Shown: one piece after another, positions 16,249 through 25,534 of the stretch
Layout: every line of letters begins with the position of its first letter
How positions within the stretch are numbered: the stretch's first letter is position 1
Assembly: GCA_012838225.1 (NCBI GenBank)
Contig: DUPT01000042.1
Location: 43,902 to 107,901, forward strand
Direction of reading: 5' to 3'
Origin: Tissierellia bacterium
GTDB lineage: Bacteria; Bacillota; Clostridia; Peptostreptococcales; Acidaminobacteraceae
Length of the DNA: 64,000 nucleotides
Notes under the pieces: model-generated
Told to the model about the DNA's origin: nothing
Database searches by the model: none
What the model saw: only the letters and a program-made list of their open reading frames with translations
Made by a program: the position numbers and the translations under genes

Positions 16249-16827
16249 CTACCTATCTAGAAAATAACTCTTGATCAGGGCCAGTGATTCGCGGACATAG
16301 GACTTGATCACGATCACTCCGGGCGTCTTGGCCGCCAGGAGGATCGGTTCGAGCCCTTGGCGCTTGGCCAGCAGACTCGCCCGGTAGAGATGATAGCCGC
16401 TGGTGGCGATGGCCACCCGGCGACTGTCGCCGGCTTGTCGAATCAGTTGGGCACTATAGAGAAAATTTTCAAATGTATTTTTTGAGGCTGCTTCCAGCAC
16501 GATCCTGGTCTTGTCTATACCCTTTTCTTCGAGCCACTCTCCCATCGCCTGCGCCTCGCTGATCGATTCATCATCGCCCCGGCCACCGGAGCAGATGGCG
16601 ATCGTTTGCGGGTGCTTCTCCAGATAGTCGAGGGCTGTCTCCAGGCGATACTCAAGGGCCAGCTTTGGCTTGTCACCATCGAGCTGAGCCCCCAGGATGA
16701 TGACATAGTCCGCCGGTCGATCGGACTCATCAATCCGGTGAGCCGAAAAGATCAGTCCCTGCGTCAGGCCAAGGACGATCAGACCGATGACCAGCAGGCC
16801 GATGAAAAGGCGCTTAAGGGCGCTCAT
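16249..16827 (-). CDS. YdcF/SanA-type DUF218 membrane protein
   Basis: A 192-residue protein. An N-terminal membrane helix (FIGLLVIGLIVLGLTQGLIF) is followed by a DUF218 domain: DYVIILGAQL, PKLALEYRLETALDYLEKHP, ICSGGRGDDESISEAQAM, LEAASKNTFENFLYS and IATSGYHLYRASLLAKRQGL. Members such as SanA are linked to envelope properties; the biochemical role is not settled. It overlaps the mgtE stop by four bases. Confidence 0.9.
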   Translation of the reverse strand: MSALKRLFIGLLVIGLIVLGLTQGLIFSAHRIDESDRPADYVIILGAQLDGDKPKLALEYRLETALDYLEKHPQTIAICSGGRGDDESISEAQAMGEWLEEKGIDKTRIVLEAASKNTFENFLYSAQLIRQAGDSRRVAIATSGYHLYRASLLAKRQGLEPILLAAKTPGVIVIKSYVRESLALIKSYFLDR

Positions 16828-18158
16828 AGCAGCAGCGGCAGGAAGGCTTTGGCCAGGCCCAGAAAAGCCAGAAAACCAAACACATCCGTCAGAGCCGTCA
16901 AGAAGATGCTCGATGAAACGGCCGGATCGATCTTAAGGTGCTCCAGGACCAGCGGGATCAAAAAGCCGAACAGACAGGCGATCAGCTGATTGATGATCAT
17001 GGCCAACAGGATGATCAGTCCCAGATAATAGTTGCCGCTAAAGATCCCGAGCACCAGGCCGGCGATCGAGCCGATGGCCAGGCCCTGAAGCACCCCCATC
17101 AGCGACTGCTTAAAGATATAATGCCAATCGTCCTCAAGACTGATCTCGCCCAGTGCCAGCGCTCGGATGATGACCGAGAGCGTCTGTGAGCCGGCATTGC
17201 CACCCAGGCCGGCCACGACCGGCATGGCGGCCGCCAAAATGACCACCTGCTCGATGACATCAGAAAAGCTTGCCACGACAAAAGCGGCCAGGGAAGCCGT
17301 CAACAGATTTAGCAACAGCCAGGGCAGACGACGCTTGAGCGAGGCGGCGATCGGTGAATCATACGTCTCGTCGGCACTGACCCCCGAGATCTGCAAAAAG
17401 TCCTCGGTCTGCTCTTCGACAATGACATCGACGATGTCATCGATCGTGATGATGCCCAGGATCGCCCCGCGCCGATTGACGACCGGAATGGCGTTCAGGT
17501 CGTATTTCGACACGATCAGCGACACCTCTTCTTGGTCCTCGTCCGGATACACGGAGATGAAATTGGTATCCATGATATCCTCGAGCACCGTGCCCTCCGG
17601 TTCGGCCAGGATATCGCGCAGGTCGGCGGTGCCGAGCAGTTCGTTTTTGGCATTGACGATATAGAGTGTTTCAATGATCTCGGTCTTGGGACCGATCTGC
17701 TTGATCTTTTGCAGGGCCTGACCGGTATCATAGCTGGAGCGAAGCGAGATATATCGGGTCGTCATGATCCCGCCGGCCGAACGCTCATCATAGCCCAGCA
17801 GCATCTTCAGCTGCTGCGACTCACTGGCCTTCATCAGATCGAGGATGTCTTTTTTTCGTCCCTCGGGCAGCTCCCCCAAAATGTCGGCGATATCGTCCGA
17901 GTCCATGAGCGAGAAGACCTCGACCGCCTGTCTGGGCTCCCACATCTCGACGATCTCGATCTGGAGCTCTTCACTGGCTTGTTCGAGTAGAAGCGCCAGC
18001 TCCTCGACGCTGAGCAGGCTGATGAGGGCTTCCAGTTCATCATCGTATTCCTCCATCGCCAAGGCGATGTCGATCGGGTGGACGCGCTGAAAGAGCTCGG
18101 TCATCGCCCCCGGATCACTAATCTGCAGTAACTGTTCTAAGATTTCCTTGAGTTCCAT
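16824..18158 (-). CDS. mgtE: magnesium transporter MgtE
   Basis: Mg2+ channel of about 444 residues. In order: the MgtE N-terminal superhelical domain (EILEQLLQISDPGAMTELF onward), two CBS domains (GGIMTTRYISL and LEDIMDTNFISVYPDEDQEEV, ending ITIDDIVDVI), and five membrane segments with the pore motif PVVAGLGGNAGSQTLSVIIRALALGEI cited by its core GGNAGSQ. I chose ATG 18158, with AGGAG six bases upstream. A longer frame to 18203 begins in the loop of a leader hairpin. It is first gene of an operon with ydcF, dsbA-like and DUF2500 genes. Confidence 0.95.
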   Translation of the reverse strand: MELKEILEQLLQISDPGAMTELFQRVHPIDIALAMEEYDDELEALISLLSVEELALLLEQASEELQIEIVEMWEPRQAVEVFSLMDSDDIADILGELPEGRKKDILDLMKASESQQLKMLLGYDERSAGGIMTTRYISLRSSYDTGQALQKIKQIGPKTEIIETLYIVNAKNELLGTADLRDILAEPEGTVLEDIMDTNFISVYPDEDQEEVSLIVSKYDLNAIPVVNRRGAILGIITIDDIVDVIVEEQTEDFLQISGVSADETYDSPIAASLKRRLPWLLLNLLTASLAAFVVASFSDVIEQVVILAAAMPVVAGLGGNAGSQTLSVIIRALALGEISLEDDWHYIFKQSLMGVLQGLAIGSIAGLVLGIFSGNYYLGLIILLAMIINQLIACLFGFLIPLVLEHLKIDPAVSSSIFLTALTDVFGFLAFLGLAKAFLPLLL

Positions 18159-18174
18159 CGTGTCTCCTACTATC

Positions 18175-18213
18175 AGCTCATAGACACGGCGCACCAAGGC
18201 CATGGTATGAGCT
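18175..18213 (-). other. leader hairpin between leader-peptide stop and mgtE ribosome site
   Basis: A perfect 8-bp inverted repeat AGCTCATA (18213-18206) / TATGAGCT (18182-18175) with a 23-base loop. The 5' arm starts inside the stop codon of the leader peptide, and the 3' arm ends about nine bases before the mgtE GGAG. A ribosome pausing or terminating on the leader would cover the 5' arm. No U-run follows, so control of translation or of RNA stability is more likely than simple attenuation. Confidence 0.6.
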
Positions 18214-18250
18214 AGCGACTAGGTCCCTGAGGACCGCTGGCAGCTTCCAT
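18212..18250 (-). CDS. putative 12-residue leader peptide of mgtE
   Basis: AAAGGAG stands eight bases before an ATG, a strong ribosome site, and opens the frame MEAASGPQGPSR followed by TAG. It lies between a good promoter and mgtE, with its stop codon in the base of a hairpin. The peptide has two Gly-Pro pairs. Proline-containing leader peptides control Mg2+ transporter genes in enterobacteria (mgtL/mgtA), so a comparable Mg2+-sensing role is possible here; that is inference. Confidence 0.55.
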   Translation of the reverse strand: MEAASGPQGPSR

Positions 18251-18283
18251 CGGACTGTCTCCTTTAGAGTATTTCTATTTCAA

Positions 18284-18312
18284 ACTTTAACAGTCGCTTC
18301 CCCCAAGGTCAA
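18284..18312 (-). promoter_or_regulatory. mgtE operon promoter
   Basis: On the minus strand -35 TTGACC (18307-18312), 17-base spacer, -10 TAAAGT (18284-18289). Predicted transcription start is about 25 bases before the leader-peptide ATG. Confidence 0.75.
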
Positions 18313-18335
18313 GTGAATCCGGGGTCGGCGACTGT
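18290..18335. terminator. hairpin downstream of ftsH, overlapping the mgtE promoter
   Basis: Perfect 8-bp stem ACAGTCGC / GCGACTGT, with CCCC and GGGG able to extend pairing inside. It begins about 20 bases after the ftsH stop. On the minus strand the trailing sequence is only TTAAAGTTT; on the plus strand it is TTTTT. It is the only terminator candidate for ftsH and contains the mgtE -35. Confidence 0.5.
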
Positions 18336-18355
18336 TTTTGATGGTCGTATTTATG

Positions 18356-20323
18356 TTATTGTGGGATCGCTTCGTCCGATGTTAGCAGAACCATGAACTC
18401 CTCACCGGAGATATTCTCCTTTTCCATCAGAAAGCGAGCGATCCGTTCGAGCGGGGCTTGATTGGCTGAGAGCAGCTCGGTGGCTTTGGCCTCGGCCGTC
18501 TTTAGGATCTGGGCCACCTCCCGGTCGATCCGGGTACCCGTTTCACCCGAGTACTCGGCTACCTGGCGGTTGTCCAGGTACTGGCTCGTCTGGGTCTCGA
18601 GCCCGATCGGACCGAAGGTCTCACTCATACCGTATTGGGTCACCATGCTCCGAGCCAGCTTGGTGGCTCGCTCGATATCATTGGCGGCGCCGGTCGAGAC
18701 CTCACCGAAGACGATCCTTTCGGCGGCCCGACCGCCCAGCAGGATCATGATATGCTCCAGGATCTCAGAGCGGGTCATGAGATAGCGCTCCTCTTCGGGC
18801 ATATTCATGGTATAGCCGAGGCTGCCCATCGTGCGGGGAACGATCGTGATCTTTTGGACCGGCTGCGCATTCTTTTGCAGCGCACTGACCAGGGCGTGAC
18901 CGACCTCGTGATAGGCCACCATCCGGCGTTCCTTTTCATTCATCACCCGGTCCTTCTTCTCTTTACCGGCAATCACCACCTCGACCGCCTCCTGGAGGTC
19001 CTGCTGAGAGACGCAAGGTCGGCCGGCCTTGACGGCCAACAGGGCGGCTTCATTGACCATATTGGCCAGATCGGCTCCGGTGGCCCCCGGCGTCATCAGG
19101 GCGATCGACGCCAGATCGACCTCGGGATCGAGCTTCACCTCTTTGGCATGGACTCGAAGCACCGCCTCCCGGCCGATCAGATCCGGTTTTTCAACGATGA
19201 TCCTCCGATCGAAGCGTCCCGGACGAAGCAGCGCCTGATCCAGGATCTCAGGCCGATTGGTGGCCGCCAACACGATCACATTGTCACGCTGACTGAAGCC
19301 ATCCATCTCCGTCAACAGTTGATTGAGGGTCTGCTCGCGTTCATCATTCGATCCCAGCTGACGGTCGCGGCTGCGGCCGATGGCATCGATCTCATCGATA
19401 AAGATGATACACGGGGCATGTTTCTTGGCTTCCTGGAACATATCGCGCACCCTTGAGGCGCCGACACCGACAAACATCTCAATGAACTCCGAGCCGGCGA
19501 TCGAGTAGAACGGCACCCCGGCCTCGCCGGCGACAGCTTTGGCCAATAGGGTCTTGCCGGTCCCGGGCGGTCCGACCAGCAGCGCTCCTTTTGGCTGCTT
19601 GGCCCCGATGGCCAAGTATTTCTTTGGATTCTTCAGGATATCGACCATCTCCATCAGGCTCTCCTTGGCCTCATCCTGACCGGCCACATCCTCAAACGAC
19701 ACCCCGGTGTTTTTCTCGAAATGGTACTCCTTGGCTTTGCTCTTGCCGACGCTGAACATTCCCCCCATCCCGCCGCCCTGGGCCATCTTCTTCACGGCTT
19801 TTCGGACGAAGAAGAAGTAGACCAGGTAGAGCAGGAGGGTCGGTACGATCCACGAAGCGATAAAGCCGGCCAAGGGTGAGCTGGGCTTGATATAGGGCTG
19901 GTGGAAGCTGATATCGGCCTGATCCAATCGCTCGATCAGATCAGGGTCAAAGACCCGGGCGGTAAAGTAGGTCGCACCGGTCGCTGGGACGGAGGTCTCG
20001 CCTGTCGGATCGATGATCCGGCCGACGATCGTCTGATCGGCCTGGGGTGATAGCTCAAGCGTCAGCTTATCCTCCTCCAATAGCACCTTGGCGATGCTGT
20101 CCGACTCGACCAGATCCAAAAACTGACTGTAGCTGATCTCCGGGACCACATCTCGGGCCTGACCGAGAACAAAATTATTCAATAAAAAGGTGATCAAAAA
20201 CGTCACCAACAAAATGTTGAAGATGCTCGGGCCCTGCGGCGCAGCTTGAGACGGTGTCTCGGTCGATCCCGGATTTTGCTCCGGTGGATTTTGCTTCGGA
20301 TTGTTTTCAATGGGTTGTTTCAT
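18356..20323 (-). CDS. ftsH: ATP-dependent zinc metalloprotease FtsH
   Basis: Membrane AAA+ protease of about 655 residues. Layout: a polar Pro/Gln/Asn-rich N-terminus, membrane helix ([20 protein letters not shown]), outer domain of about 100 residues, second helix ([15 protein letters not shown]), then the AAA module with Walker A GPPGTGKT, Walker [13 protein letters not shown], the second region of homology [19 protein letters not shown], and the zinc site HEVGH. I chose ATG 20323 because GGAGGGAGGAG precedes it; the frame extends seven codons upstream. It overlaps the zinc-ribbon gene by 17 bases. Confidence 0.97.
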   Translation of the reverse strand: MKQPIENNPKQNPPEQNPGSTETPSQAAPQGPSIFNILLVTFLITFLLNNFVLGQARDVVPEISYSQFLDLVESDSIAKVLLEEDKLTLELSPQADQTIVGRIIDPTGETSVPATGATYFTARVFDPDLIERLDQADISFHQPYIKPSSPLAGFIASWIVPTLLLYLVYFFFVRKAVKKMAQGGGMGGMFSVGKSKAKEYHFEKNTGVSFEDVAGQDEAKESLMEMVDILKNPKKYLAIGAKQPKGALLVGPPGTGKTLLAKAVAGEAGVPFYSIAGSEFIEMFVGVGASRVRDMFQEAKKHAPCIIFIDEIDAIGRSRDRQLGSNDEREQTLNQLLTEMDGFSQRDNVIVLAATNRPEILDQALLRPGRFDRRIIVEKPDLIGREAVLRVHAKEVKLDPEVDLASIALMTPGATGADLANMVNEAALLAVKAGRPCVSQQDLQEAVEVVIAGKEKKDRVMNEKERRMVAYHEVGHALVSALQKNAQPVQKITIVPRTMGSLGYTMNMPEEERYLMTRSEILEHIMILLGGRAAERIVFGEVSTGAANDIERATKLARSMVTQYGMSETFGPIGLETQTSQYLDNRQVAEYSGETGTRIDREVAQILKTAEAKATELLSANQAPLERIARFLMEKENISGEEFMVLLTSDEAIPQ

Positions 20324-20594
20324 ATACTCCTCCCTCCAGTTCATAGCCGCAGCGGGTACAGAAGCGGCTGTCCGAACGATTGAAGGCCGAGCAGCGCTGA
20401 CAGCTCCTCTCGCCTTGATTGTCGGCCAATTCTTTTCTCAAATGGATCAGCTCATCCAGCAGCTGATCGATCACTTGCTGGTTGGTCTCGGCCAGATCGA
20501 GCAGCTCCTTTCCCAGCTGAGTGTATCGCTCACTGATGGCCTGTTCGATCCGGTTGATGGCCCGCTCCATTGCTGCGATGTCTTTTTGTGGCAT
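20307..20594 (-). CDS. zinc-ribbon protein with N-terminal coiled coil
   Basis: A 95-residue protein. The first 60 residues form a strongly heptad-like helix (MERAINRIEQAISERY onward, LLDELIHLRKELADN). Two CxxC pairs, CQRCSAF and CTRCGYEL, make a C-terminal zinc ribbon. No family recognised. Close coupling to ftsH by overlap suggests a helper or regulator of the protease, but this rests only on position. Confidence 0.75.
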   Translation of the reverse strand: MPQKDIAAMERAINRIEQAISERYTQLGKELLDLAETNQQVIDQLLDELIHLRKELADNQGERSCQRCSAFNRSDSRFCTRCGYELEGGVYETTH

Positions 20595-20636
20595 AAGACA
20601 CCTCCTTGTCTACATCTATTCTACGAGGCCCGGACA

Positions 20637-20663
20637 AGAAAAAACACCTGAAAAACAGGTGTT
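20637..20663 (-). terminator. intrinsic terminator after the tetR gene
   Basis: Minus strand AACACCTG, loop TTTTT, CAGGTGTT, then TTTTTC. It closes the marR-to-tetR operon. Confidence 0.9.
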
Positions 20664-20706
20664 ATGTCCGTTAACTGACAAAAGGTCGAAACTGTCAGGA
20701 AATGAC

Positions 20707-21255
20707 TCAGGGCCGGTCAAACTCTTCGAGGAACATATCGCGGATCCGGATCAATTGATCGGTGATCAGATCAGGCGAGCGCCGAAAGTTTTGTCGGACC
20801 ATCATTTTGAGGATCTGGATCATCCCGCCGATGACGTATTGCTCGACGATCTCTTGTTCGGCGCTGATGCGCTCGTCGCTGCCAGAGCCGCTTCTTAGAT
20901 CGTCTATCAGCATCTCCTCCATCATCCGCGTCAGCTCAAGCGAGCCTTCGCCCTCAAGCAGGTGGCAAAACATCGTCGGGTGATCATACATATGCCGGAT
21001 GGTGCGCCGAAGGAGGCTGTCGGCCGCATCATCTGCCACCTGATCGATCAGGTCTTGTTTCAAGCTGGCTAGGGCGTAGCCCAGCAGGTCGTATTTATCG
21101 ACAAAGTGCGCATAGAAGGTCGCCCGGCTGGTCATGGCGGCCTGAGTGATATCGCTTACGGTGATCTTTCGGAAGGGCTTTTTAGCTAGGAGATCGATCA
21201 TGGCATGGCGCAGCGCCAGCTTTGTTTTTATCACCCGGAGGTCTTGTTTCATCAC
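20707..21255 (-). CDS. TetR/AcrR family regulator
   Basis: A 182-residue regulator with helix-turn-helix TKLALRHAMIDLLAKKPFRKITVSDITQAAMTSRATFYAHFVDKYDL, whose recognition part is TSRATFYAHF. The C-terminal domain (DHPTMFCHLLEGEG, then EQYVIGGMIQILKMMV) resembles the TetR_C group found in YxaF/DhaS-like proteins. Two adjacent ATGs follow GGGGGAGTG; either may be used. Its start overlaps the stop of the alarmone synthetase gene. Targets unknown. Confidence 0.9.
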   Translation of the reverse strand: MMKQDLRVIKTKLALRHAMIDLLAKKPFRKITVSDITQAAMTSRATFYAHFVDKYDLLGYALASLKQDLIDQVADDAADSLLRRTIRHMYDHPTMFCHLLEGEGSLELTRMMEEMLIDDLRSGSGSDERISAEQEIVEQYVIGGMIQILKMMVRQNFRRSPDLITDQLIRIRDMFLEEFDRP

Positions 21256-21944
21256 TCCCCCTCGATCTGATCTCTCACAAACTGCATGACTTTTTCAGTC
21301 TCTGCCAGCGAGTCGGCGCATTCGATCAGCATATCGGTATACTCCTCGACATGGCCGTTGGTCCCCTTATAGCGCAGCATATGCTCCAGCGTTGCCCAGT
21401 AGTCCATGGCGATGGTTCGAAGCTGGATCTCGACCGGGATCAGCTGCTGCTGGCCCGAGAGACTGATCGGGACCTCGATCACCAGATGGAGGCTGCGATA
21501 GCCATTGGGCTTGGGCTGACGGATAAAATCCCGTCTTCGCAGCAGCTTGACGTCCTTATCCTCCAGGAGCTTTTGTTCGATGGTATAGATATCGGCCACA
21601 AAATTACATACCACCCGGATGCCGGCGATGTCGAAGATGTTCTGCCGGGCACTCTCGAGGGACAGCGGCAGATCGTATTTCTTCAGCTTACGATAGATGC
21701 TTTGGGGCTGCTTGATCCGGCTCTCCATATGGTGGATCAGATCATACTTACTGGTATAGTGCAGCTCATCATCCATCAGATCGAGCTTGCCGATCACCGT
21801 CTTCATGGCACTTTTATAGGTTTGGATCGTAACGGCCAGTCGCATCAGGGTTTCCGATCGATCACTTCGGTCATTATCAAACAATAAGCCATCGGCTTCA
21901 CTCACATCGGGAATCATAATGCGGGTCTTACGGTGTAGGATCAT
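21252..21944 (-). CDS. small alarmone synthetase (RelA/SpoT synthetase domain, RelP/RelQ type)
   Basis: A 230-residue single-domain GTP pyrophosphokinase that should make (p)ppGpp. Motifs are SRIKQPQSIYRKLKKY, FDIAGIRVVCNF, RQPKPNGYRSLHLVIEV and VEIQLRTIAMDYWATLEHMLRYKG. No hydrolase, TGS or ACT domain is present, as in RelP and RelQ. It lies 12 bases after a heterodimeric ABC exporter and just before a TetR gene, an unusual place that hints at production during drug or envelope stress. Start has GGGGAGG directly upstream. Confidence 0.93.
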   Translation of the reverse strand: MILHRKTRIMIPDVSEADGLLFDNDRSDRSETLMRLAVTIQTYKSAMKTVIGKLDLMDDELHYTSKYDLIHHMESRIKQPQSIYRKLKKYDLPLSLESARQNIFDIAGIRVVCNFVADIYTIEQKLLEDKDVKLLRRRDFIRQPKPNGYRSLHLVIEVPISLSGQQQLIPVEIQLRTIAMDYWATLEHMLRYKGTNGHVEEYTDMLIECADSLAETEKVMQFVRDQIEGE

Positions 21945-21956
21945 GTCCTCCCCTTT

Positions 21957-23765
21957 CTAGGCGACCGGTTCAAACTGACTGTTATAGAGCTCGGCATAGA
22001 AGCCGTCTTGGGCCAGGAGCTGCTCATGGTTGCCCTGTTCGATGATATCGCCGTCCTTCATGACCAGGATGATATCGGCGTTTTTGATCGTCGATAGGCG
22101 GTGGGCGATGACAAAGGACGTCCGTCCCTCGCTTAAGCGGTCCATCGCCCGCTGAACGATCTGCTCGGTCCTGGTATCGACCGAGCTGGTCGCTTCATCG
22201 AGGATCAGCAGCGGCGCATCCTCGATCATGGCCCGGGCGATCGTGATCAGCTGCTTTTGTCCGGCCGAAAGGGAGCTGCTCTCATCGAGGATCGTGTCAT
22301 AGCCCTGAGGCAGTGTCTGAATGAAGTGATGGAGCCCGACGGCCTTCGCCGCCTGAATGATCTGCTCATCACTCACCTCGGTCTTGGAGTAGCGGATATT
22401 GTCGGCTACACTGCCCTCGAATAGCCAGGTATCCTGAAGCACCATCCCGAACTGATCGTGCACCTCCTCACGCGGCACCTGTGAGATCGGGATGCCGTCG
22501 ATCTTTATCTCCCCGCCATCGATCTCATAGAAGCGCATCAGCAGGTTGACGAGAGTCGTCTTGCCGGCCCCGGTCGGACCGACGATGGCTACCTTCTGGC
22601 CGGCCTTGAACTCGGCCGAAAAATCATGGATGATCGGCTTGGCCTTGTCGTAGCCAAAGCGGACATTGACAAAGCTGACATCCCCGGCCACCTCGCCCAA
22701 GGACCGGTATTTATGGCTTTCATCCATCAGCTCCTCTTCATCAAAGAACTCGAACACCCGTCCCGAAGCGGCGGCGGCCCGCTGGAGCGGCTGCATCGAC
22801 TGGGCCACCTGCGACAGCGGTTGAGTGAATTGACGGACATACATCATGAAGGCAACGATCACGCCAAAGCTAATGACGCCTCGCACGACCAGGACCGCCC
22901 CGACCACACTGACGGCGACATAGCCGAAGTTTCCCACGAAGTGCATCAGAGGCATCATCATGCCCGACAAAAACTGAGATTTCCAAGCGCTCTCATACAG
23001 CGACTCATTCATTCCCTCGAAGGTCGCTTTGACCTCACGGCCGGCATTATAGGCCTTGACCACCTGATGGCCCGAATAGATCTCTTCGATATGACCGTTG
23101 ATGCTTCCCAGGCCCTCTTGTTGGGCGATAAAGTATTTCTGAGACCGCCCCATGATGCGCGTCATGATAAAGATCCCAAGCACGGACGAGACCACAGCCA
23201 CTAGTGCCAGGATCCAGCTGTTATAGAACATCATCACGAGTGAGCCGACAAACATGGTGGCGGCCACGATCAGATTGTCGAGATTTTGATTGAGCGAGTG
23301 GCCGATGGCATCGACATCATTACTCATCCGGCTTAAGACATCGCCATAGCTCACCTGATCAAAGTACTTAAATGGCAGCTTATTGAGCTTATCCACTACG
23401 CCGCTTCGCATCCGCTGAGAGATCCGGGCCGAAACGGTCGCCATGATGAAGTTTTCGAGAAAGCTTAGGACCCCACCGGCACCGTATAGCAGAGCCAGAA
23501 TCAGGGCGACTCGTCGAATGCTTGGAAAATCGATCCCGCCGGCCCCCGGCAGCCCCAGGGCGATCTCATCAGCCATGATCTTTAGCTGATTGGGTCCGGC
23601 GATCCGAAAGGCTGCCGCCAGGATCGCGATGATGAGGGCCGTCACGATGGCCGGCAGATATCGCCGATTGTATTCGATCAGTCGCTTCAAGGCGACCTTG
23701 AGATTGGTTACACTTAGCGGTTCGACCTTCTCACCCGGTCGGACCTGTCTGAATCCTCGTCTCAT
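21957..23765 (-). CDS. ABC exporter half-transporter with canonical ATPase site
   Basis: A 602-residue fusion of a six-helix ABC type 1 membrane domain and an ATPase. Walker A is GPTGAGKTT, the signature is SLSAGQKQLITIARA, and Walker B is LLILDEATSSVDT with the catalytic Glu. The transmembrane half has DVLSRMSNDVDAIGHSLNQN, a typical coupling-helix region. It overlaps the preceding half-transporter gene by four bases. Together they match heterodimeric drug exporters such as BmrCD or TM287/288, where one site is degenerate. Confidence 0.94.
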   Translation of the reverse strand: MRRGFRQVRPGEKVEPLSVTNLKVALKRLIEYNRRYLPAIVTALIIAILAAAFRIAGPNQLKIMADEIALGLPGAGGIDFPSIRRVALILALLYGAGGVLSFLENFIMATVSARISQRMRSGVVDKLNKLPFKYFDQVSYGDVLSRMSNDVDAIGHSLNQNLDNLIVAATMFVGSLVMMFYNSWILALVAVVSSVLGIFIMTRIMGRSQKYFIAQQEGLGSINGHIEEIYSGHQVVKAYNAGREVKATFEGMNESLYESAWKSQFLSGMMMPLMHFVGNFGYVAVSVVGAVLVVRGVISFGVIVAFMMYVRQFTQPLSQVAQSMQPLQRAAAASGRVFEFFDEEELMDESHKYRSLGEVAGDVSFVNVRFGYDKAKPIIHDFSAEFKAGQKVAIVGPTGAGKTTLVNLLMRFYEIDGGEIKIDGIPISQVPREEVHDQFGMVLQDTWLFEGSVADNIRYSKTEVSDEQIIQAAKAVGLHHFIQTLPQGYDTILDESSSLSAGQKQLITIARAMIEDAPLLILDEATSSVDTRTEQIVQRAMDRLSEGRTSFVIAHRLSTIKNADIILVMKDGDIIEQGNHEQLLAQDGFYAELYNSQFEPVA

Positions 23766-25519
23766 GCGGCTAACTCCTCCTCACTCAGCTGCGAGGCTGC
23801 GATCTCTTGATAGACTCGGCAATCCCGCAGCAGCTCGCGGTGCTTGCCTCGGCCGACGATCCGGCCTTCATCGAGCACAATGATCTGATCGGCTCCCATG
23901 ATGGTGCCGATGCGCTGAGCGACGATCAGGGTCGTGACATCACCCGTTACCCTCTTCAGTTCTGAGCGTAGTTTGGCATCGGTCTGATAATCGAGGGCCG
24001 AGAAGGTATCATCGAATAGATAGATGTCCGGTTTTCGGGCGATCGCTCGAGCGATCGAGAGACGCTGCTTTTGGCCGCCCGAGACATTGGTGCCGCCGCG
24101 GGCAATAGGTGCATCGACTCCGCCGTCCATCTTGTCGACGAAATCCTTCGCCTGGGCGACCGATAGCGCCTGCTCGATATCGAACTCAAAATCCGCTCGC
24201 CCATTATCACCATAGGCAATATTCGAGGCCACAGTCCCGCTAAAGAGCACCGCCCGCTGAGGTACATAGCCTATTTGATTGAGCAGTCCCCGGTGGGTAT
24301 AGTCCTTGACATTTCGGCCGCCGACCAAAACCTCGCCCTCACTGGCATCAAAAAAACGTGGGATGAGGTTTAGGAGCGTGCTTTTGCCACTGCCGGTCGA
24401 GCCGATGAAGGCGACCGTTTCTCCCGGCTTGGCCTGAAAACTGATCTGACAGAGGACGTATTCCGAGGCATCGGGGTATTTAAAGCCGACGTCTCTGAAT
24501 TCGATCTCGCCCTCATGGCCGGGCACCGGATCACGATACGGGCCATCGAGGATCTCGGCCTCGGTATCAAGCACTTCATTGATCCGACTCGCCGACACAC
24601 TGGCTCTAGGATACATGATAAAGATCATCGATAGCATCATAAATGACATGATCACCTGCATGGCATAATTGGAAAAGACGACCATATTGGAAAAGATCGG
24701 CAGCTTATCGGCGGCGGCCGCGCTATCGATCATCCGAGCGCCGATCCAGTAGATCACAACAGAGATCCCGCCCATCATCGTACTCATGACCGGCATCATC
24801 AGTGACATCGACCGGGTGGTAAACAGCTGTGTATCGGTCAGTTCTTCATTGGCTGCCTCGAACTTGGCCGTCTGATAAGCGACTGCATTATAGGCTCGCA
24901 CCACCTTCAGACCGGTCAGATTCTCGCGCATGACCCGGGTGATATTGTCAGTCAGGATCTGCATCCGGCGAAACTTCGGCATAACAAACAGGATCAAAAG
25001 TCCGACCAGGACAAACACCACCAAGACACCGATGGCAGTCACGAGCGTCCACTCGCGCCCCTGATCGTAGATTTTGGAGATCGCCCAGACAGCCATGATC
25101 GGTGCTTTGATCAGGACCTGAACGCCCATCACAATGATCATGAGCACCTGAGTGATATCATTGGTCGAACGGGTGATCAGGCTGGCGGTCGAGAAGCGAT
25201 TGATCTCTTGCATCGAAAACGATTCGACCTGATTGAACAATAGGCTGCGAAGCCGCTGGGCAAATCGGGCACCGATACGGGCCGCCAAAAAACCGATGAC
25301 AATGGCACTCACGAGACTGCCAAAGGCCGCCAGCATCATGATGGCACCGGTCTGCCAGATATCACTGACCAAGGAGCCCGGTGTCTGGACCAGGGCGGTG
25401 ATCCGGGTGATCAGCTCCGGGATCTTTAGATCAAGCCAGACTTGAACAATGATCAGTGAAACGATCAGACCGATCATCAGCCATTGTTTTCTCGATAAGT
25501 AGTGTAGTATTCTTCTCAT
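23762..25519 (-). CDS. ABC exporter half-transporter with degenerate catalytic residue
   Basis: A 585-residue half-transporter paired with the next gene. Walker A is GSTGSGKST and the signature NVSGGQKQRLSIARA is good, but Walker B reads IYLFDDTFSALD: the catalytic Glu is replaced by Asp. That is the known mark of the non-hydrolysing site in heterodimeric exporters. Membrane part includes ASLITRSTNDITQV. It lies 16 bases after marR, so is probably under MarR control. Substrate unknown, most likely amphipathic drugs or peptides. Confidence 0.94.
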   Translation of the reverse strand: MRRILHYLSRKQWLMIGLIVSLIIVQVWLDLKIPELITRITALVQTPGSLVSDIWQTGAIMMLAAFGSLVSAIVIGFLAARIGARFAQRLRSLLFNQVESFSMQEINRFSTASLITRSTNDITQVLMIIVMGVQVLIKAPIMAVWAISKIYDQGREWTLVTAIGVLVVFVLVGLLILFVMPKFRRMQILTDNITRVMRENLTGLKVVRAYNAVAYQTAKFEAANEELTDTQLFTTRSMSLMMPVMSTMMGGISVVIYWIGARMIDSAAAADKLPIFSNMVVFSNYAMQVIMSFMMLSMIFIMYPRASVSASRINEVLDTEAEILDGPYRDPVPGHEGEIEFRDVGFKYPDASEYVLCQISFQAKPGETVAFIGSTGSGKSTLLNLIPRFFDASEGEVLVGGRNVKDYTHRGLLNQIGYVPQRAVLFSGTVASNIAYGDNGRADFEFDIEQALSVAQAKDFVDKMDGGVDAPIARGGTNVSGGQKQRLSIARAIARKPDIYLFDDTFSALDYQTDAKLRSELKRVTGDVTTLIVAQRIGTIMGADQIIVLDEGRIVGRGKHRELLRDCRVYQEIAASQLSEEELAA

Positions 25520-25534
25520 GCATCTCCTCTGATA

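Noticed and set aside
18159..18203. mgtE start at ATG 18203
   Set aside because: It is in the loop of the leader hairpin without a ribosome site; ATG 18158 has AGGAG.
18160..18280. M-box (ykoK) magnesium riboswitch upstream of mgtE
   Set aside because: The leader is too short and shows none of the conserved M-box blocks; a leader peptide and a single hairpin explain it better.
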